Assembly: GCA_910585525.1 (NCBI GenBank)
Contig: CAJUFR010000026.1
Location: forward strand, 1-30,288
Direction of reading: 5' to 3'
Length of the DNA: 30,288 nt
Source of the DNA: an uncultured Angelakisella sp.
Lineage (GTDB): Bacteria > Bacillota > Clostridia > Oscillospirales > Ruminococcaceae
The notes under the pieces were generated by a model. That model saw only the letters and a list, made by a program, of their open reading frames with translations, did not search any database and was not told the origin of the DNA. A program made the position numbers and the translations under genes. Shown in pieces: positions 23,225-30,288 of this stretch (the stretch's first letter is position 1; each line of letters begins with the position of its first letter).

Positions 23225-23494
23225 CTATTCCACCGTCTTTGGCACCACGATGCAGCCCGCCACCGTCTTGGGGGCGTTTTGCAGCACCACTTCCCGGCGG
23301 AGGGAGGGGCGTATCTCGTCCTTGCGCAGTTCCATCCGGTCGGCAGGGTCCACCGCCAGGGTCTGGCCCTCCACCGCAGGCAGCTTCTCCACCATGGCGA
23401 CGATGTTCTCCATATCACGCTGGAATTTCTCCACCTTTTCCGCCGGGATGGAGAGACGGGACAGCTTGGCGATGTGCTGGATATCGATATTCAT
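23225..23494 (-). CDS. gatC: Asp/Glu-tRNA amidotransferase subunit C
   Basis: Small subunit that wraps between GatA and GatB and stabilises the amidotransferase. The 89-residue protein shows the family pattern: IDIQHIAKLSRLSIP near the start, a helix with FQRDMENIVAMVEKL, then a loop with LRKDEIRPSLRREVVLQNAP. It overlaps the end of ligA by 4 nt (ATGA at 23491-23494). Unusually, two SUKH genes separate it from gatA. Confidence 0.95.
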   Translation of the reverse strand: MNIDIQHIAKLSRLSIPAEKVEKFQRDMENIVAMVEKLPAVEGQTLAVDPADRMELRKDEIRPSLRREVVLQNAPKTVAGCIVVPKTVE

Positions 23495-25494
23495 TCGGTC
23501 GTTCCCCCTTTTATCATTTCCATCAGCTGTTCCTCGGTGATGACCGGGACACCCAGCTGGTTGGCTTTGGTCAGCTTGCTGCCGGCGTCCTCCCCGGCCA
23601 GGACATAGCTGGTCTTTTTGGAGACCGAGGAGGAGGTCTTTCCCCCGTGGGCCTCGATGATGGCGCTGGCCTCCCCCCGGCTGAGGGTGGGCAGGGTGCC
23701 GGTGAGGACAAAGGTGAGGCCGGTAAACTCCCCGGTGGCCTCCACCACCGCGGCGGTGGTGTTGAGGCCCAGTTCGGTCAGTTCCTGGCAGAGGGCCCGG
23801 TTGTGCTCATCCCGGAAGTAGCCCTCCACGTCCTTGGCCATGATCTCCCCGAAGCCGTCGATGGCGGCGATCTCCTCCCAGCCGGCGGCGGCCACCTTCT
23901 CCAGGGAGCCGAACCGCCCGGCCAGGGTCTTGGCGGCCTTCTCCCCGATGCCCGGCAGCCCCAGGCCGAAGAGCAGCTGGGACAGGTCGTTGCCCTTGGA
24001 CTTTTCGATGGCGGCCAGTATCTTCTCCGCCTTCCGTTTTGCGAAGCCCGGCAGTTCCAGCAGCTGCTCCTGGGTAAGGCGGTAGATACCGGCGGGGGTC
24101 TTTACCATCCCCCGGTCGATGAGCAGCTGGCAGACCACCTCCCCCATGCCGTCGATGTCCATGGCGGAACGGGAACAGAAATGGATGATGCTGCGGGTCA
24201 GCTGGGCGGGGCAGCTGAAATTGGGACAGCGCACCGCCGCCTCCCCCTCCTCCCGGACCAGGGCCGCCCCGCAGGAGGGGCAGGTCTCGGGCAGGCGGTA
24301 GGGGGCCTTTTCCGGGTCGTGCCAGACGACGGAGAGCACCTCGGGGATGATCTCCCCCGCCTTGCGGACCAGGATCTTGTCCCCGATGGCAAGGCCCAGC
24401 TGGTCGATAAAGTCCTGGTTGTGGAGCACCGCCCGGCTGACGGTGGTGCCCGCCAGGGTGATGGGGGTAAAGACCGCCGTGGGGGTCACCGCCCCGGTGC
24501 GGCCCACCTGGACCTCGATATCCAGCAGGGTGGCCTCCTTCTCCTCCGGCGGGTATTTGTAGGCGATGGCCCAGCGGGGGAATTTTGCGGTGGAACCAAG
24601 GACTTCTCTATCTGCAAAGTCATTCACCTTTACGACTGCCCCGTCGATGCCGAAGGGGTATGCCCCGCGGTTTTCCCCGATGCGCTGGATGTCCTCGATG
24701 ACCTCCTCGATATCCCGATAGACCTTGTGCTCCGGGATGACCTTAAAGCCCAAGGTCCCCAGGAAGTCCAGGGAATCGCTGTGGGAATCCAGTGTTTTCC
24801 CCTCGATCTGCTGGACGTTAAAGACAAAGATATCCAGCCCCCGCTTGGCGGTGATCTTGGGATTTTTCTGCCGCAGGGAGCCGGCGGCGGCGTTGCGGGG
24901 GTTCTTGAAGGGCTGCTCCCCCGCCAACTCCTGGGCCTCCACCACCCGCTGGAAACTCTTCACCGGCATGTAGACCTCCCCCCGGACCTCCAGCAGCGGC
25001 AGGGAGACCGGCAGCTTCAGCGGCACCGAGCGGATGGTGCGGATGTTCTCGCTGACATCCTCCCCGGTAAAGCCGTTGCCCCGGGTGGAGCCCACCGCCA
25101 GCACCCCGTCCCGGTACTCCAGGGAGACAGAAAGGCCGTCGATCTTGGGCTCCACCACGTAGGAGGGCTCCGGGACAGTCTCCCGCACCCGGCGGTCGAA
25201 GTCCCGCAGTTCGTCAAAGGAAAAGATGTCCTGAAGGGAGCCCATCTGGACCTTGTGCTCCACCGTGGCGAAGGTGTTGGAAGCGGAGCCCCCCACCCGC
25301 ACCGTGGGCGACGTAGGGGAAGCGTACTGGGGATTGGCCTCCTCCAGGTCCAGCAGCTGGTGAAACAGCCTGTCGTACTCAAAGTCGCTGATCTCCGGGT
25401 CGTCCTGGTTGTAGTACCGGTCGGCATGGTACTCCACCTGGGCCCGGAGTGTTTCGATCTGCTCTAAAATAGGGTCTTTTTGAATCTCAGCCAT
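23491..25494 (-). CDS. ligA: NAD-dependent DNA ligase LigA
   Basis: Seals nicks in duplex DNA during replication and repair using NAD. The 667-residue protein has all domains in order: the NAD-binding Ia region (YHADRYY near residue 22), the adenylation domain with the AMP-accepting Lys117 in EPKIDGLS, the OB fold, a four-cysteine zinc finger (CPSCG...CPNFSCPAQ), helix-hairpin-helix repeats (LPGFAKRKAEKI, LPGIGEKAAKTLA) and a C-terminal BRCT domain with VLTGTL. The ATG at 25494 has GAGGTGAGG upstream. It is first in a run with gatC, the SUKH genes, gatA, gatB and the rhomboid-like gene. Confidence 0.98.
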   Translation of the reverse strand: MAEIQKDPILEQIETLRAQVEYHADRYYNQDDPEISDFEYDRLFHQLLDLEEANPQYASPTSPTVRVGGSASNTFATVEHKVQMGSLQDIFSFDELRDFDRRVRETVPEPSYVVEPKIDGLSVSLEYRDGVLAVGSTRGNGFTGEDVSENIRTIRSVPLKLPVSLPLLEVRGEVYMPVKSFQRVVEAQELAGEQPFKNPRNAAAGSLRQKNPKITAKRGLDIFVFNVQQIEGKTLDSHSDSLDFLGTLGFKVIPEHKVYRDIEEVIEDIQRIGENRGAYPFGIDGAVVKVNDFADREVLGSTAKFPRWAIAYKYPPEEKEATLLDIEVQVGRTGAVTPTAVFTPITLAGTTVSRAVLHNQDFIDQLGLAIGDKILVRKAGEIIPEVLSVVWHDPEKAPYRLPETCPSCGAALVREEGEAAVRCPNFSCPAQLTRSIIHFCSRSAMDIDGMGEVVCQLLIDRGMVKTPAGIYRLTQEQLLELPGFAKRKAEKILAAIEKSKGNDLSQLLFGLGLPGIGEKAAKTLAGRFGSLEKVAAAGWEEIAAIDGFGEIMAKDVEGYFRDEHNRALCQELTELGLNTTAAVVEATGEFTGLTFVLTGTLPTLSRGEASAIIEAHGGKTSSSVSKKTSYVLAGEDAGSKLTKANQLGVPVITEEQLMEMIKGGTTE

Positions 25495-25521
25495 TTTTCC
25501 TCACCTCGTTTTAACTAAGTT

Positions 25522-25550
25522 ATTTTACCATAATTTGCGGGGCAATACAA
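25522..25550 (-). promoter_or_regulatory. Probable sigma-A promoter for ligA-gatCAB
   Basis: On the minus strand TTGTAT (25545-25550) and TAAAAT (25522-25527) are 17 bp apart, in an AT-rich stretch standing out from GC-rich surroundings. It lies 28 nt before the ligA start codon and after a terminator, so it fits the head of the operon. Confidence 0.72.
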
Positions 25551-25618
25551 TCTAAGTAGGAAAAATTTGTGGAAGAAAGCCCCGCCACCACAAACCAAAA
25601 AGGAAAGCCCGTCCGTTC

Positions 25619-25652
25619 AAAAAACGCCCGCCCACCGTACCGGTGAACGGGC
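25619..25652 (-). terminator. Intrinsic terminator downstream of yunB
   Basis: On the minus strand a 12-bp stem with two G-U pairs (25641-25652 with 25626-25637) and a 3-nt loop is followed, after one C/G step, by six U (25619-25624). It is about 350 nt past the yunB stop and upstream of the ligA promoter, so it probably ends the yunB transcript or a long 3' region. Confidence 0.75.
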
Positions 25653-25996
25653 TGTTTTGAAGGAAAGAAACTGCAAAGGGAAAGAAAATCGCTCCCGCGG
25701 CTGCGCAAAGAAAAAACTCGTTCTGGCCGCCGTGCTTGTCACTTCGAGAAAACCGCCTATAAAAAGGAACCCTTCCCAGCCTTGCTAAGGCAGTTTCAAA
25801 TTCCGACGGCGGCCATCTCAAAGACAGCTTCCAAACACCAACACCTTCCAAAAAACGACAGCCTTTGAAGGAGTTTCGCCCGCTGCGGCGGGCGACCAGG
25901 CGCTAGCATCCCTTCGGGAACGTGGCCTACGGCTAGCCCTGGACCCGGACCGGGGTGCCCCCGGTGGCAGGGCGGGGCTGCGCCCCGCAGGGGGGA
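25653..25996. other. Gene-free palindrome-rich stretch between yunB and its terminator
   Basis: I see no credible gene in these 344 bases. The right part holds several close hairpins: CGCCCGC/GCGGGCG at 25877-25894, TCCCTTCGGGA at 25909-25919 inside a GCTAG/CTAGC pair (25902-25936), CCGGGG/CCCCGG near 25950-25963, and GCGGGGC/GCCCCGC at 25972-25988. The left part is purine-rich and A-rich on the plus strand. The look is that of intergenic repeats common in GC-rich Clostridia, or of a structured 3' RNA of yunB. Confidence 0.5.
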
Positions 25997-26689
25997 TCAG
26001 TTCTCCCCTGCCCCATAGTCCTGAATCAGCCCCACCAGCGGGTCAGTCCCATCCGACACCCAGGTATACGCCCCCGGCACCAACCCCACGATCACCGTCT
26101 CCGCCAAACAAACATCCGTGTCCACCTGATCCGCGATCGCATACCCCGGCAACACCGCCTGTATCTCCAGCTTCACGTTTAGTAATATCTGATGCCGTGT
26201 TTGATTGATCCCCGCCTCGTCAAAAACATTTTTCAGCCGTGTCTGCACGAACCCCGCCGGGATCAACCGTATCTCCACCTCCGGCCCCCGCCCGGAAAGA
26301 AACGGATTTCCCGTCAGGCTCCCCGCCGGCAGCACCACCCGCTGGCTGCTGAATTCCAGGATGCTCTCGATCACCGACGAGGTCACCGCCGATTGCAGCT
26401 TGGACATGGCCAGCATGTCGGTCTGCAGCGACGTCACCGTCCCCTGGTCGCTGTAGGTGAGCCGCACCAGGTCGCCGTAGTCCAATTCAAGCTGCTCCAC
26501 CTGCCGGTACACCGCCTCCTGGATGGCCTGGGTGGCGTAAAGGTCCGCTTGGCTCCTGGCCGCCGCCGTCACCGCCGGGCGCAGCTGGGCATCCGCTGCC
26601 AGGGCGCTCACGATCAGCACCGCCGCCAGGAGGAAGCATCTTCGCCGGAACCGCCGCTTTTTGCTCTTTTGCCGCTTCTGCATCACCAC
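25997..26689 (-). CDS. yunB: Sporulation protein YunB
   Basis: Sporulation protein of the YunB family, expressed under sigma-E in Bacillus and needed for normal spore formation; its molecular role is unclear. The 230-residue protein has a highly basic cytoplasmic start, one membrane helix (about 18-34) and an extracytoplasmic domain with TDMLAMSKLQSAVTSSV, LPAGSLTGNPFLSGRGP, VEIRLIPAGFVQTRLKNVFDEAGINQTRHQI and TDVCLAETVIVG, the family's conserved blocks. The start is uncertain: GTG at 26689, GTG at 26686 and ATG at 26683 follow one GAGGTGG site. The gene is transcribed away from a ferritin-like gene across a repeat element. Confidence 0.92.
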   Translation of the reverse strand: MVMQKRQKSKKRRFRRRCFLLAAVLIVSALAADAQLRPAVTAAARSQADLYATQAIQEAVYRQVEQLELDYGDLVRLTYSDQGTVTSLQTDMLAMSKLQSAVTSSVIESILEFSSQRVVLPAGSLTGNPFLSGRGPEVEIRLIPAGFVQTRLKNVFDEAGINQTRHQILLNVKLEIQAVLPGYAIADQVDTDVCLAETVIVGLVPGAYTWVSDGTDPLVGLIQDYGAGEN

Positions 26690-26710
26690 TTTGCCACCTC
26701 ATTCCTTCTT

Positions 26711-26874
26711 AGAGCCTATTCAAGATCTCCAAGTGCGCCGAATGGACGGGTATTTTTTCGCCCTGCAAGGCGAAAAATCGCAGGAATACTTGGTGTATTA
26801 CAAGATTTTTTAACGCGGCAGGGTGGAAAAAGACCCGTTCAGGCGGCGTGCGGGGAGATTTTGAATAGGCTCTT
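26711..26874. repeat. Inverted-repeat element, copy B (MITE-like, 164 bp)
   Basis: The ends are 19-bp inverted repeats with one mismatch (AGAGCCTATTCAAGATCTC at 26711-26729 and its near-complement at 26856-26874). The inside holds further dyads, such as CGCCCTGCAAGGCG. TTA or CTTA adjoins both ends, which might be a 3-bp target duplication. The element matches the reverse complement of copy A (8516-8677) over its length. It sits between two divergent genes, yunB and the ferritin-like gene, and open frames through it on both strands are not genes. Confidence 0.87.
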
Positions 26875-26969
26875 AACAGTATATTCCCTTCCCCGCCGGA
26901 GGTTGAATCACCTCTCCCCCATTTACGGCATAGGATGGGACGGAATATCTTTTGGAATGAGGTGTCATT

Positions 26970-27473
26970 ATGGATAAACGCTTTTGCTGCGACCTCCCCT
27001 ATCCTCCGGTGGAGGTCACCTGCCCGGACCCCGCCTGTGTCCCGATCCTCCGCGACCTTTACGCCGGACAGCGCAGCGAGTTGGGGGCCATCACCCAATA
27101 CTGCTACCAGAGTTTCCTCCTGGGCCTCCGGGACGAGGAACTATCCGGCATGCTTCGTGGCATCGCCATCGTGGAGATGCACCACCTGGAGATGCTGGGC
27201 AAGCTGATCCTCCTTTGCGGCGGCTCGCCTGTCTTTGCCGGCGGCCGGCGCCGGTGGTGGAGCGGCTCCTTCCCCAACTACTGCCGGAACCCCCGTGGGG
27301 CGGTCCAGGCCAGTCTCCGGGACGAGATGGACGCTGTGGGGGCCTACCAGGCTGCCGCCACCGCCATCCATGACCCCAAGATACAGGCGGTGCTGCGGCG
27401 CATCGCCATGGACGAGGAACATCATGTCAAACTCCTCCAGGAGATGCTCCAGCGGCCCTGCTGCCGCCGGTAG
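26970..27473 (+). CDS. Ferritin-like diiron protein
   Basis: A 167-residue four-helix ferritin-like protein, the only clear plus-strand gene. The dimetal ligands are all visible: Glu37 in the first helix, E69xxH72 in the second, Glu119 in the third and E149xxH152 in the fourth. This is the pattern of the rubrerythrin/manganese-catalase-like superfamily; a rubredoxin domain is absent. Six or so cysteines lie at the two ends (CC near 6-7, CC near 164-165) and elsewhere. GAGGTG precedes the ATG. Its closeness to yunB allows a spore-related role, like CotJC-type proteins, but this is inference. It converges with the rlmL-type gene at a shared hairpin. Confidence 0.9.
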   Translation: MDKRFCCDLPYPPVEVTCPDPACVPILRDLYAGQRSELGAITQYCYQSFLLGLRDEELSGMLRGIAIVEMHHLEMLGKLILLCGGSPVFAGGRRRWWSGSFPNYCRNPRGAVQASLRDEMDAVGAYQAAATAIHDPKIQAVLRRIAMDEEHHVKLLQEMLQRPCCRR

Positions 27474-27482
27474 GCAGAAAAG

Positions 27483-27516
27483 TCCCCCGGCAAGCGATGC
27501 TGTCGCCGCCGGGGGA
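27483..27516. terminator. Bidirectional terminator between convergent genes
   Basis: A 9-bp stem (27483-27491 with 27508-27516) with an inner GCGA/TCGC helix is followed by TCTTTTATTT on the plus strand and by CTTTTC on the minus strand. It lies 9 nt after the ferritin-like stop and just past the rlmL-type stop, so it serves both converging genes. Confidence 0.82.
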
Positions 27517-27520
27517 TCTT

Positions 27521-28645
27521 TTATTTCTGGGGGAAGTACATATACAGCTGGCACTTCATCATGCCGTTGTACAGCTTGCGGCGCTTGTCCGCCGGGCGGC
27601 CAAAGAGGGTCTCGAACTCCTCCACGGCGCTGATGATAAAGTACCCCACCTGCTCCGAGGGGCGGAACACCTGGCCCATGGTCCGGCAGAGGGCTTCCGC
27701 CTCCTCCCGCTCCAGCAGCCGCTCCCCGTAGGGCGGGTTGCAGACCACGATGGACTTTTCCCCTGGCAAGTTAAAGTCCTTTACATCCTGCCTGGCAAGT
27801 TCCACCAGGGAGGATACCTTGGCCTTCTGGGCGCTCCCCGCCGAGATCTCCAGCGCCTCCGGGCTGATGTCGCTGCCGAAGGCCCGGAAGGTCACCTCCT
27901 GCCGGACCTTGGAGAGAGCCTCCTCCCGCTGGGCCTGCCAGACCTTTGGCGGGACCCAGTCCCAGCTTTCCGCCGCGAACCGCCGGTAGAGGCCGGGGGC
28001 GATGTTCTTCGCCTTGTACGCCGCCTCCACCAGGAAGGTGCCGCTGCCGCAGAAGGGGTCGTAAAGCCGGGTATCCGGGTAGATGCGGGCGATATCCAGG
28101 ATGCCCGCCGCCAGCGTCTCCCGGATGGGGGCCTGGTTCTGGACCCTGCGGTAGCCCCGCTTGTGCAGCCCCGGCCCGGAGGTATCCAGCATGATGGTGA
28201 CATTGTCCTTCCAGATGGAGAACTGAAGCTGATACAGCGCCCCTGTCTCCTGGAACCAGGTGATGCCGTACTTCTGCCCCAGCCGCTTCACCGCCGCCTT
28301 TTTGATGATGGACTGGCAGTCCGGCACGCTGTGGAGTTGGGAGTTGAGGGACCAGCCCTTTACCGGGAACCGGTCGTTTTTGCCGATGAACCGCTCCAGG
28401 GGGAGTTTCTCCACCCCGTCGAAAAGCTGGGTGAAGGAGGTGGCCCGGAAGCTGCCCAGCACCACCAGCACCCGCTCGGCGGTGCGCAGCCAAAGGTTGG
28501 CCTTGGCCAGGTCCTCCACCGTGCCGGAGAAATCCACCCGGCCATCCGCCGCCGCCACCTCCTTGGCCCCCATCCGTTTCAGTTCCCCGGCCAGGACCCC
28601 TTCCAGCCCGAAGCCGCAAGGGCAGGCGAACCGCAGCTGCTCCAT
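27521..28645 (-). CDS. THUMP-domain 23S rRNA guanine-N2 methyltransferase (RlmL-type)
   Basis: Predicted SAM-dependent methyltransferase of the COG0116 family, which forms m2G2445 in 23S rRNA in characterised members. The 374-residue protein has an N-terminal ferredoxin-like part, a THUMP domain (about 45-155), the SAM motif I as DPFCGSGTFLVEAA, and the catalytic NPPYGERL starting near residue 303. It lacks the second RlmK domain of the long enterobacterial protein. The ATG at 28645 is preferred because AAGGA lies 9 nt upstream; another ATG two codons earlier is too close. It converges on the ferritin-like gene. Confidence 0.93.
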   Translation of the reverse strand: MEQLRFACPCGFGLEGVLAGELKRMGAKEVAAADGRVDFSGTVEDLAKANLWLRTAERVLVVLGSFRATSFTQLFDGVEKLPLERFIGKNDRFPVKGWSLNSQLHSVPDCQSIIKKAAVKRLGQKYGITWFQETGALYQLQFSIWKDNVTIMLDTSGPGLHKRGYRRVQNQAPIRETLAAGILDIARIYPDTRLYDPFCGSGTFLVEAAYKAKNIAPGLYRRFAAESWDWVPPKVWQAQREEALSKVRQEVTFRAFGSDISPEALEISAGSAQKAKVSSLVELARQDVKDFNLPGEKSIVVCNPPYGERLLEREEAEALCRTMGQVFRPSEQVGYFIISAVEEFETLFGRPADKRRKLYNGMMKCQLYMYFPQK

Positions 28646-28662
28646 CCTCATCCATCCTTTCA

Positions 28663-28698
28663 GAAAAAGGGCGGGAAACCTTCCTTTGGCTTCCCGCC
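28663..28698 (-). terminator. Intrinsic terminator after hpf
   Basis: On the minus strand GGCGGGAA (28691-28698) pairs with TTCCCGCC (28670-28677), followed by CTTTTTCTG. It lies 25 nt after the hpf stop. It abuts the start of the rlmL-type gene, so that gene either has its own weak promoter or relies on readthrough. Confidence 0.8.
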
Positions 28699-28722
28699 GT
28701 TGGCGTTACTGTTGTTTGACGG

Positions 28723-29253
28723 TCAATCCTGGACAGGCTCCAGCAGGCCGTAGTTGCCGTCCTTGCGGCGGTAGACCACATTGACCTCCCCGCTATCCCC
28801 GTTGCGGAACATGAAGAACTCGTGGCCCAGCAGGTTCATCTGGAGGATGGCCTCCTCCACGTCCATCACCGCCACCGGGAACTTTTTGGTCTTGACCAGG
28901 GCGTCGGCGCCATCGGCCGGCTCCAGTTCCACCGGGTCCACCGGCATGGGGACCGGGGCCTTGAGCCGCCGCTCCAGGCGGTTCTTGTTGCGGACGATCT
29001 GGCTGGAAAGGACGTCCACCACAAGGTCCAGAGAGATCTGGCGGTCCTTGCTGGCCTTCTCCCCCCGGAAGAACATCCCCCGGGATTTGATGGTGACCTC
29101 GACTGTCTCCTCTTCGCCCTCGTTGGTCACCACGATCATCACGTTGGGGTCGTCGTCGAAGAATTTCTCCAGGCGCTTCAGGCGCTTCTCGGCATACTCC
29201 TTGAAGGAATCCTTGATAGTCGTCTTTCTTCCCAGGTATGTGATGTTCATCAT
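28723..29253 (-). CDS. hpf: Long-form ribosome hibernation promoting factor
   Basis: Binds the 30S decoding region and, through its C-terminal domain, dimerises ribosomes into inactive 100S particles in stationary phase. The 176-residue protein has the N-terminal S30AE domain (MNITYLGRKTTIKDSFKEY..., about 2-100), a variable linker and the C-terminal dimerisation domain with VVKTKKFPV-like start, LGHEFFMFRN and VVYRRKDGNYGLLEP, which identifies the long form. The ATG at 29253 has AAGGAG 9 nt upstream; the next codon is also ATG. It has its own promoter and terminator. Confidence 0.97.
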   Translation of the reverse strand: MMNITYLGRKTTIKDSFKEYAEKRLKRLEKFFDDDPNVMIVVTNEGEEETVEVTIKSRGMFFRGEKASKDRQISLDLVVDVLSSQIVRNKNRLERRLKAPVPMPVDPVELEPADGADALVKTKKFPVAVMDVEEAILQMNLLGHEFFMFRNGDSGEVNVVYRRKDGNYGLLEPVQD

Positions 29254-29313
29254 AAGGCCACACTCCTTGTCCATTTTTTGGAGTTTTCGCATTCTGCCGA
29301 AAACCCTATTCCA

Positions 29314-29342
29314 AGTATAACCCATTTTATGGAAAATTACAA
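29314..29342 (-). promoter_or_regulatory. hpf: Sigma-A promoter of hpf, overlapped by an inverted repeat
   Basis: On the minus strand TTGTAA (29337-29342) and TATACT (29314-29319) are 17 bp apart, with the start about 55 nt before hpf. An inverted repeat GGAAAATT/AATTTTCC (29355-29362 with 29331-29338) covers the -35 side and its loop is GC-rich. This could be an operator or a weak terminator for the upstream amidohydrolase. Confidence 0.8.
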
Positions 29343-29371
29343 GTTCCCCGGGCAAATTTTCCGTCGATTTG

Positions 29372-30288
29372 TCACCGCAGCTGCTTGCCGTCAACCAGGA
29401 TGTGCTCCGGCCGCACCAGCAGGCCAACAGGGTCCCGGTCAAAGACCAAAATATCCCCGTCCAGCCCCGGGGCGATGCGCCCCACCCGGTCCCCCAGGCC
29501 GCAAACGGCGGCGGCGCTGCCGGTAATGGTGGGGATGGCCTTTTCCGCCGGCAGCCCGGCGTTTACCGCCACCGCCACCGAGGCCGCCAGCATGTCGATG
29601 GGGATCACCGGGGCGTCGGTGCAGATGGCGGTGGTCACCCCCGCCGCCACCAGGGCGGCGGCGTTTTTCCGCTCCAGGTTTTTCAGTTCCGGCTTGCTCC
29701 GGGTGGAGATGACCGGCCCGCAGATCACCGGCACCCCTACCTCGGCGATGGTGTCGGGGACCAGGTGCCCCTCGGTGCCGTGGACGATGACCCCGTCCAG
29801 CCCGAACTCCCGGATGATCCGCAGGGCGGTGCAGATATCGTCGGCCCGGTGGGTGTGGAAATGGGCCTTGATCTTCCGCTCCAGCACCTGTGTCAAGGCT
29901 TCCAGCTTTACATCCAACTCCGGGGGATCGGTGTCCTCATCCTCCTGGGCCTTCCGCTGGTCCTCCAGGTACCGCTGGGCCTTTTGCAGTTCCCCCCGGA
30001 TGATAGAAGCGATGGCCATCCGGGTCACCGGGGCCTGGGATTTTTCGCTGTAGACCTGCTTGGGGTTCTCCCCCAGGGCAAACTTCATCCCCACCGGGGC
30101 CTGGATGGTCATCCGGTCCACCACCCGGCCATAGGTTTTCATGGCGCAGATCTGCCCCGCTACCGGGTTGGCGCTGCCGGGGCCGGTGATGACGGTGGTG
30201 ATGCCGTAGTCCAGCGCCTCCTCAAAGGCCCGGTCCAGGGGATTGATGGCGTCCAGCGCCCGAAGCTGGGGGGTGCAGGGGTCGGTGA
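29372..30288 (-). CDS. Amidohydrolase, 5'-truncated by the window edge
   Basis: C-terminal part of a metal-dependent amidohydrolase of the imidazolonepropionase/dihydroorotase-like superfamily. The frame is open to the window edge; the part before the internal ATG at 30142 (RALDAINPLDRAFEEALDYG, then ITTVITGPGSANPVAGQ) matches the family, so the start lies outside. Visible landmarks are a HFHTHRADDI metal-ligand segment, GVIVHGTEGH, TDAPVIP with the catalytic-type Asp, and a closing urease-like beta domain (GLDGDILVFDRDP, then HILVDGK). Substrate is unknown. It ends 30 nt before the hpf -35 region, without a strong terminator. Confidence 0.9.
   Translation of the reverse strand, partial: TDPCTPQLRALDAINPLDRAFEEALDYGITTVITGPGSANPVAGQICAMKTYGRVVDRMTIQAPVGMKFALGENPKQVYSEKSQAPVTRMAIASIIRGELQKAQRYLEDQRKAQEDEDTDPPELDVKLEALTQVLERKIKAHFHTHRADDICTALRIIREFGLDGVIVHGTEGHLVPDTIAEVGVPVICGPVISTRSKPELKNLERKNAAALVAAGVTTAICTDAPVIPIDMLAASVAVAVNAGLPAEKAIPTITGSAAAVCGLGDRVGRIAPGLDGDILVFDRDPVGLLVRPEHILVDGKQLR

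Noticed and set aside
23239..25467. A 742-codon plus-strand open frame opposite ligA
   Set aside because: It is a GC-driven shadow of ligA, whose every domain is recognisable on the minus strand; no ribosome site or family resemblance.
25520..25851. Small open frames in the gap between ligA and yunB
   Set aside because: They cross the ligA promoter and the yunB terminator, lack ribosome sites and have no recognisable domain.
26709..27098. A 129-codon minus-strand frame and a plus-strand frame across 26711-26874
   Set aside because: Both run through the repeat element, whose two strands give similar spurious peptides ending in EILNRL; they also overlap the ferritin-like gene or yunB.
1..30288. 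CRISPR arrays, rRNA, tRNA genes, prophage or complete insertion sequences
   Set aside because: No regularly spaced direct repeats, no cloverleaf or rRNA sequence and no transposase, integrase or phage structural gene was seen on reading the window.

Overview
The window is a GC-rich chromosomal segment from a spore-forming Clostridia bacterium, most likely an Oscillospiraceae/Ruminococcaceae-type gut Firmicute. The evidence is a complete eight-gene spoIIIA operon, a YunB-type sporulation gene, the Firmicute order nusB-xseA-xseB-ispA-tlyA-nadK-argR-recN, a tyrosine T-box riboswitch, the GatCAB amidotransferase, strong AGGAGG-type ribosome binding sites and sigma-A promoters with 16-17 bp spacers. 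Nearly all genes are on the minus strand; the one clear plus-strand gene encodes a ferritin-like protein. Species cannot be assigned from sequence reading alone.

Layout from right to left, the direction of transcription. 30288-29372: 5'-truncated amidohydrolase. 29342-28723: hpf with its own promoter and terminator. 28645-27521: RlmL-type 23S rRNA methyltransferase, converging on the ferritin-like gene (26970-27473) across a shared hairpin. 26874-26711: a 164-bp inverted-repeat element. 26689-25997: yunB, followed by a palindrome-rich 3' region and a terminator. 25550-18273: ligA-gatC-two SUKH genes-gatA-gatB-rhomboid-like gene, from a promoter upstream of ligA to a terminator after the rhomboid-like gene. 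18268-13262: spoIIIAA to spoIIIAH, from a candidate sigma-E promoter to a terminator. 13312-about 2453: a long housekeeping run with no obvious internal promoter, asp23/gls24-nusB-TsaD-like-xseA-xseB-two tiny membrane proteins-ispA-(repeat element)-DUF212 PAP2-like-tlyA-nadK-argR-recN-four small immunity-like genes. 2436-1: consensus promoter, Tyr T-box, an uncharacterised membrane protein, tyrS and one or two terminators.

The genes combine translation (tyrS, gatCAB, hpf, rlmL, tlyA, nusB), DNA repair and replication (ligA, recN, xseAB), isoprenoid and NADP supply (ispA, nadK), arginine regulation (argR) and sporulation (spoIIIA channel, yunB).

The less ordinary points are these. (1) Two tandem SUKH (SMI1/KNR4) genes sit inside the gatCAB operon and are translationally coupled to gatA. 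(2) Four small immunity-like genes with no visible toxin follow recN. (3) Two paralogous two-helix miniproteins lie between xseB and ispA. (4) A family of roughly 163-bp inverted-repeat elements has two copies; one supplies the first base of the ispA stop codon and a false N-terminal extension of the next gene. (5) dxs is absent from its usual place. (6) A housekeeping promoter is nested inside the spoIIIA terminator hairpin. (7) An uncharacterised membrane protein is placed under the tyrosine T-box. No phage, CRISPR, rRNA or tRNA was seen.
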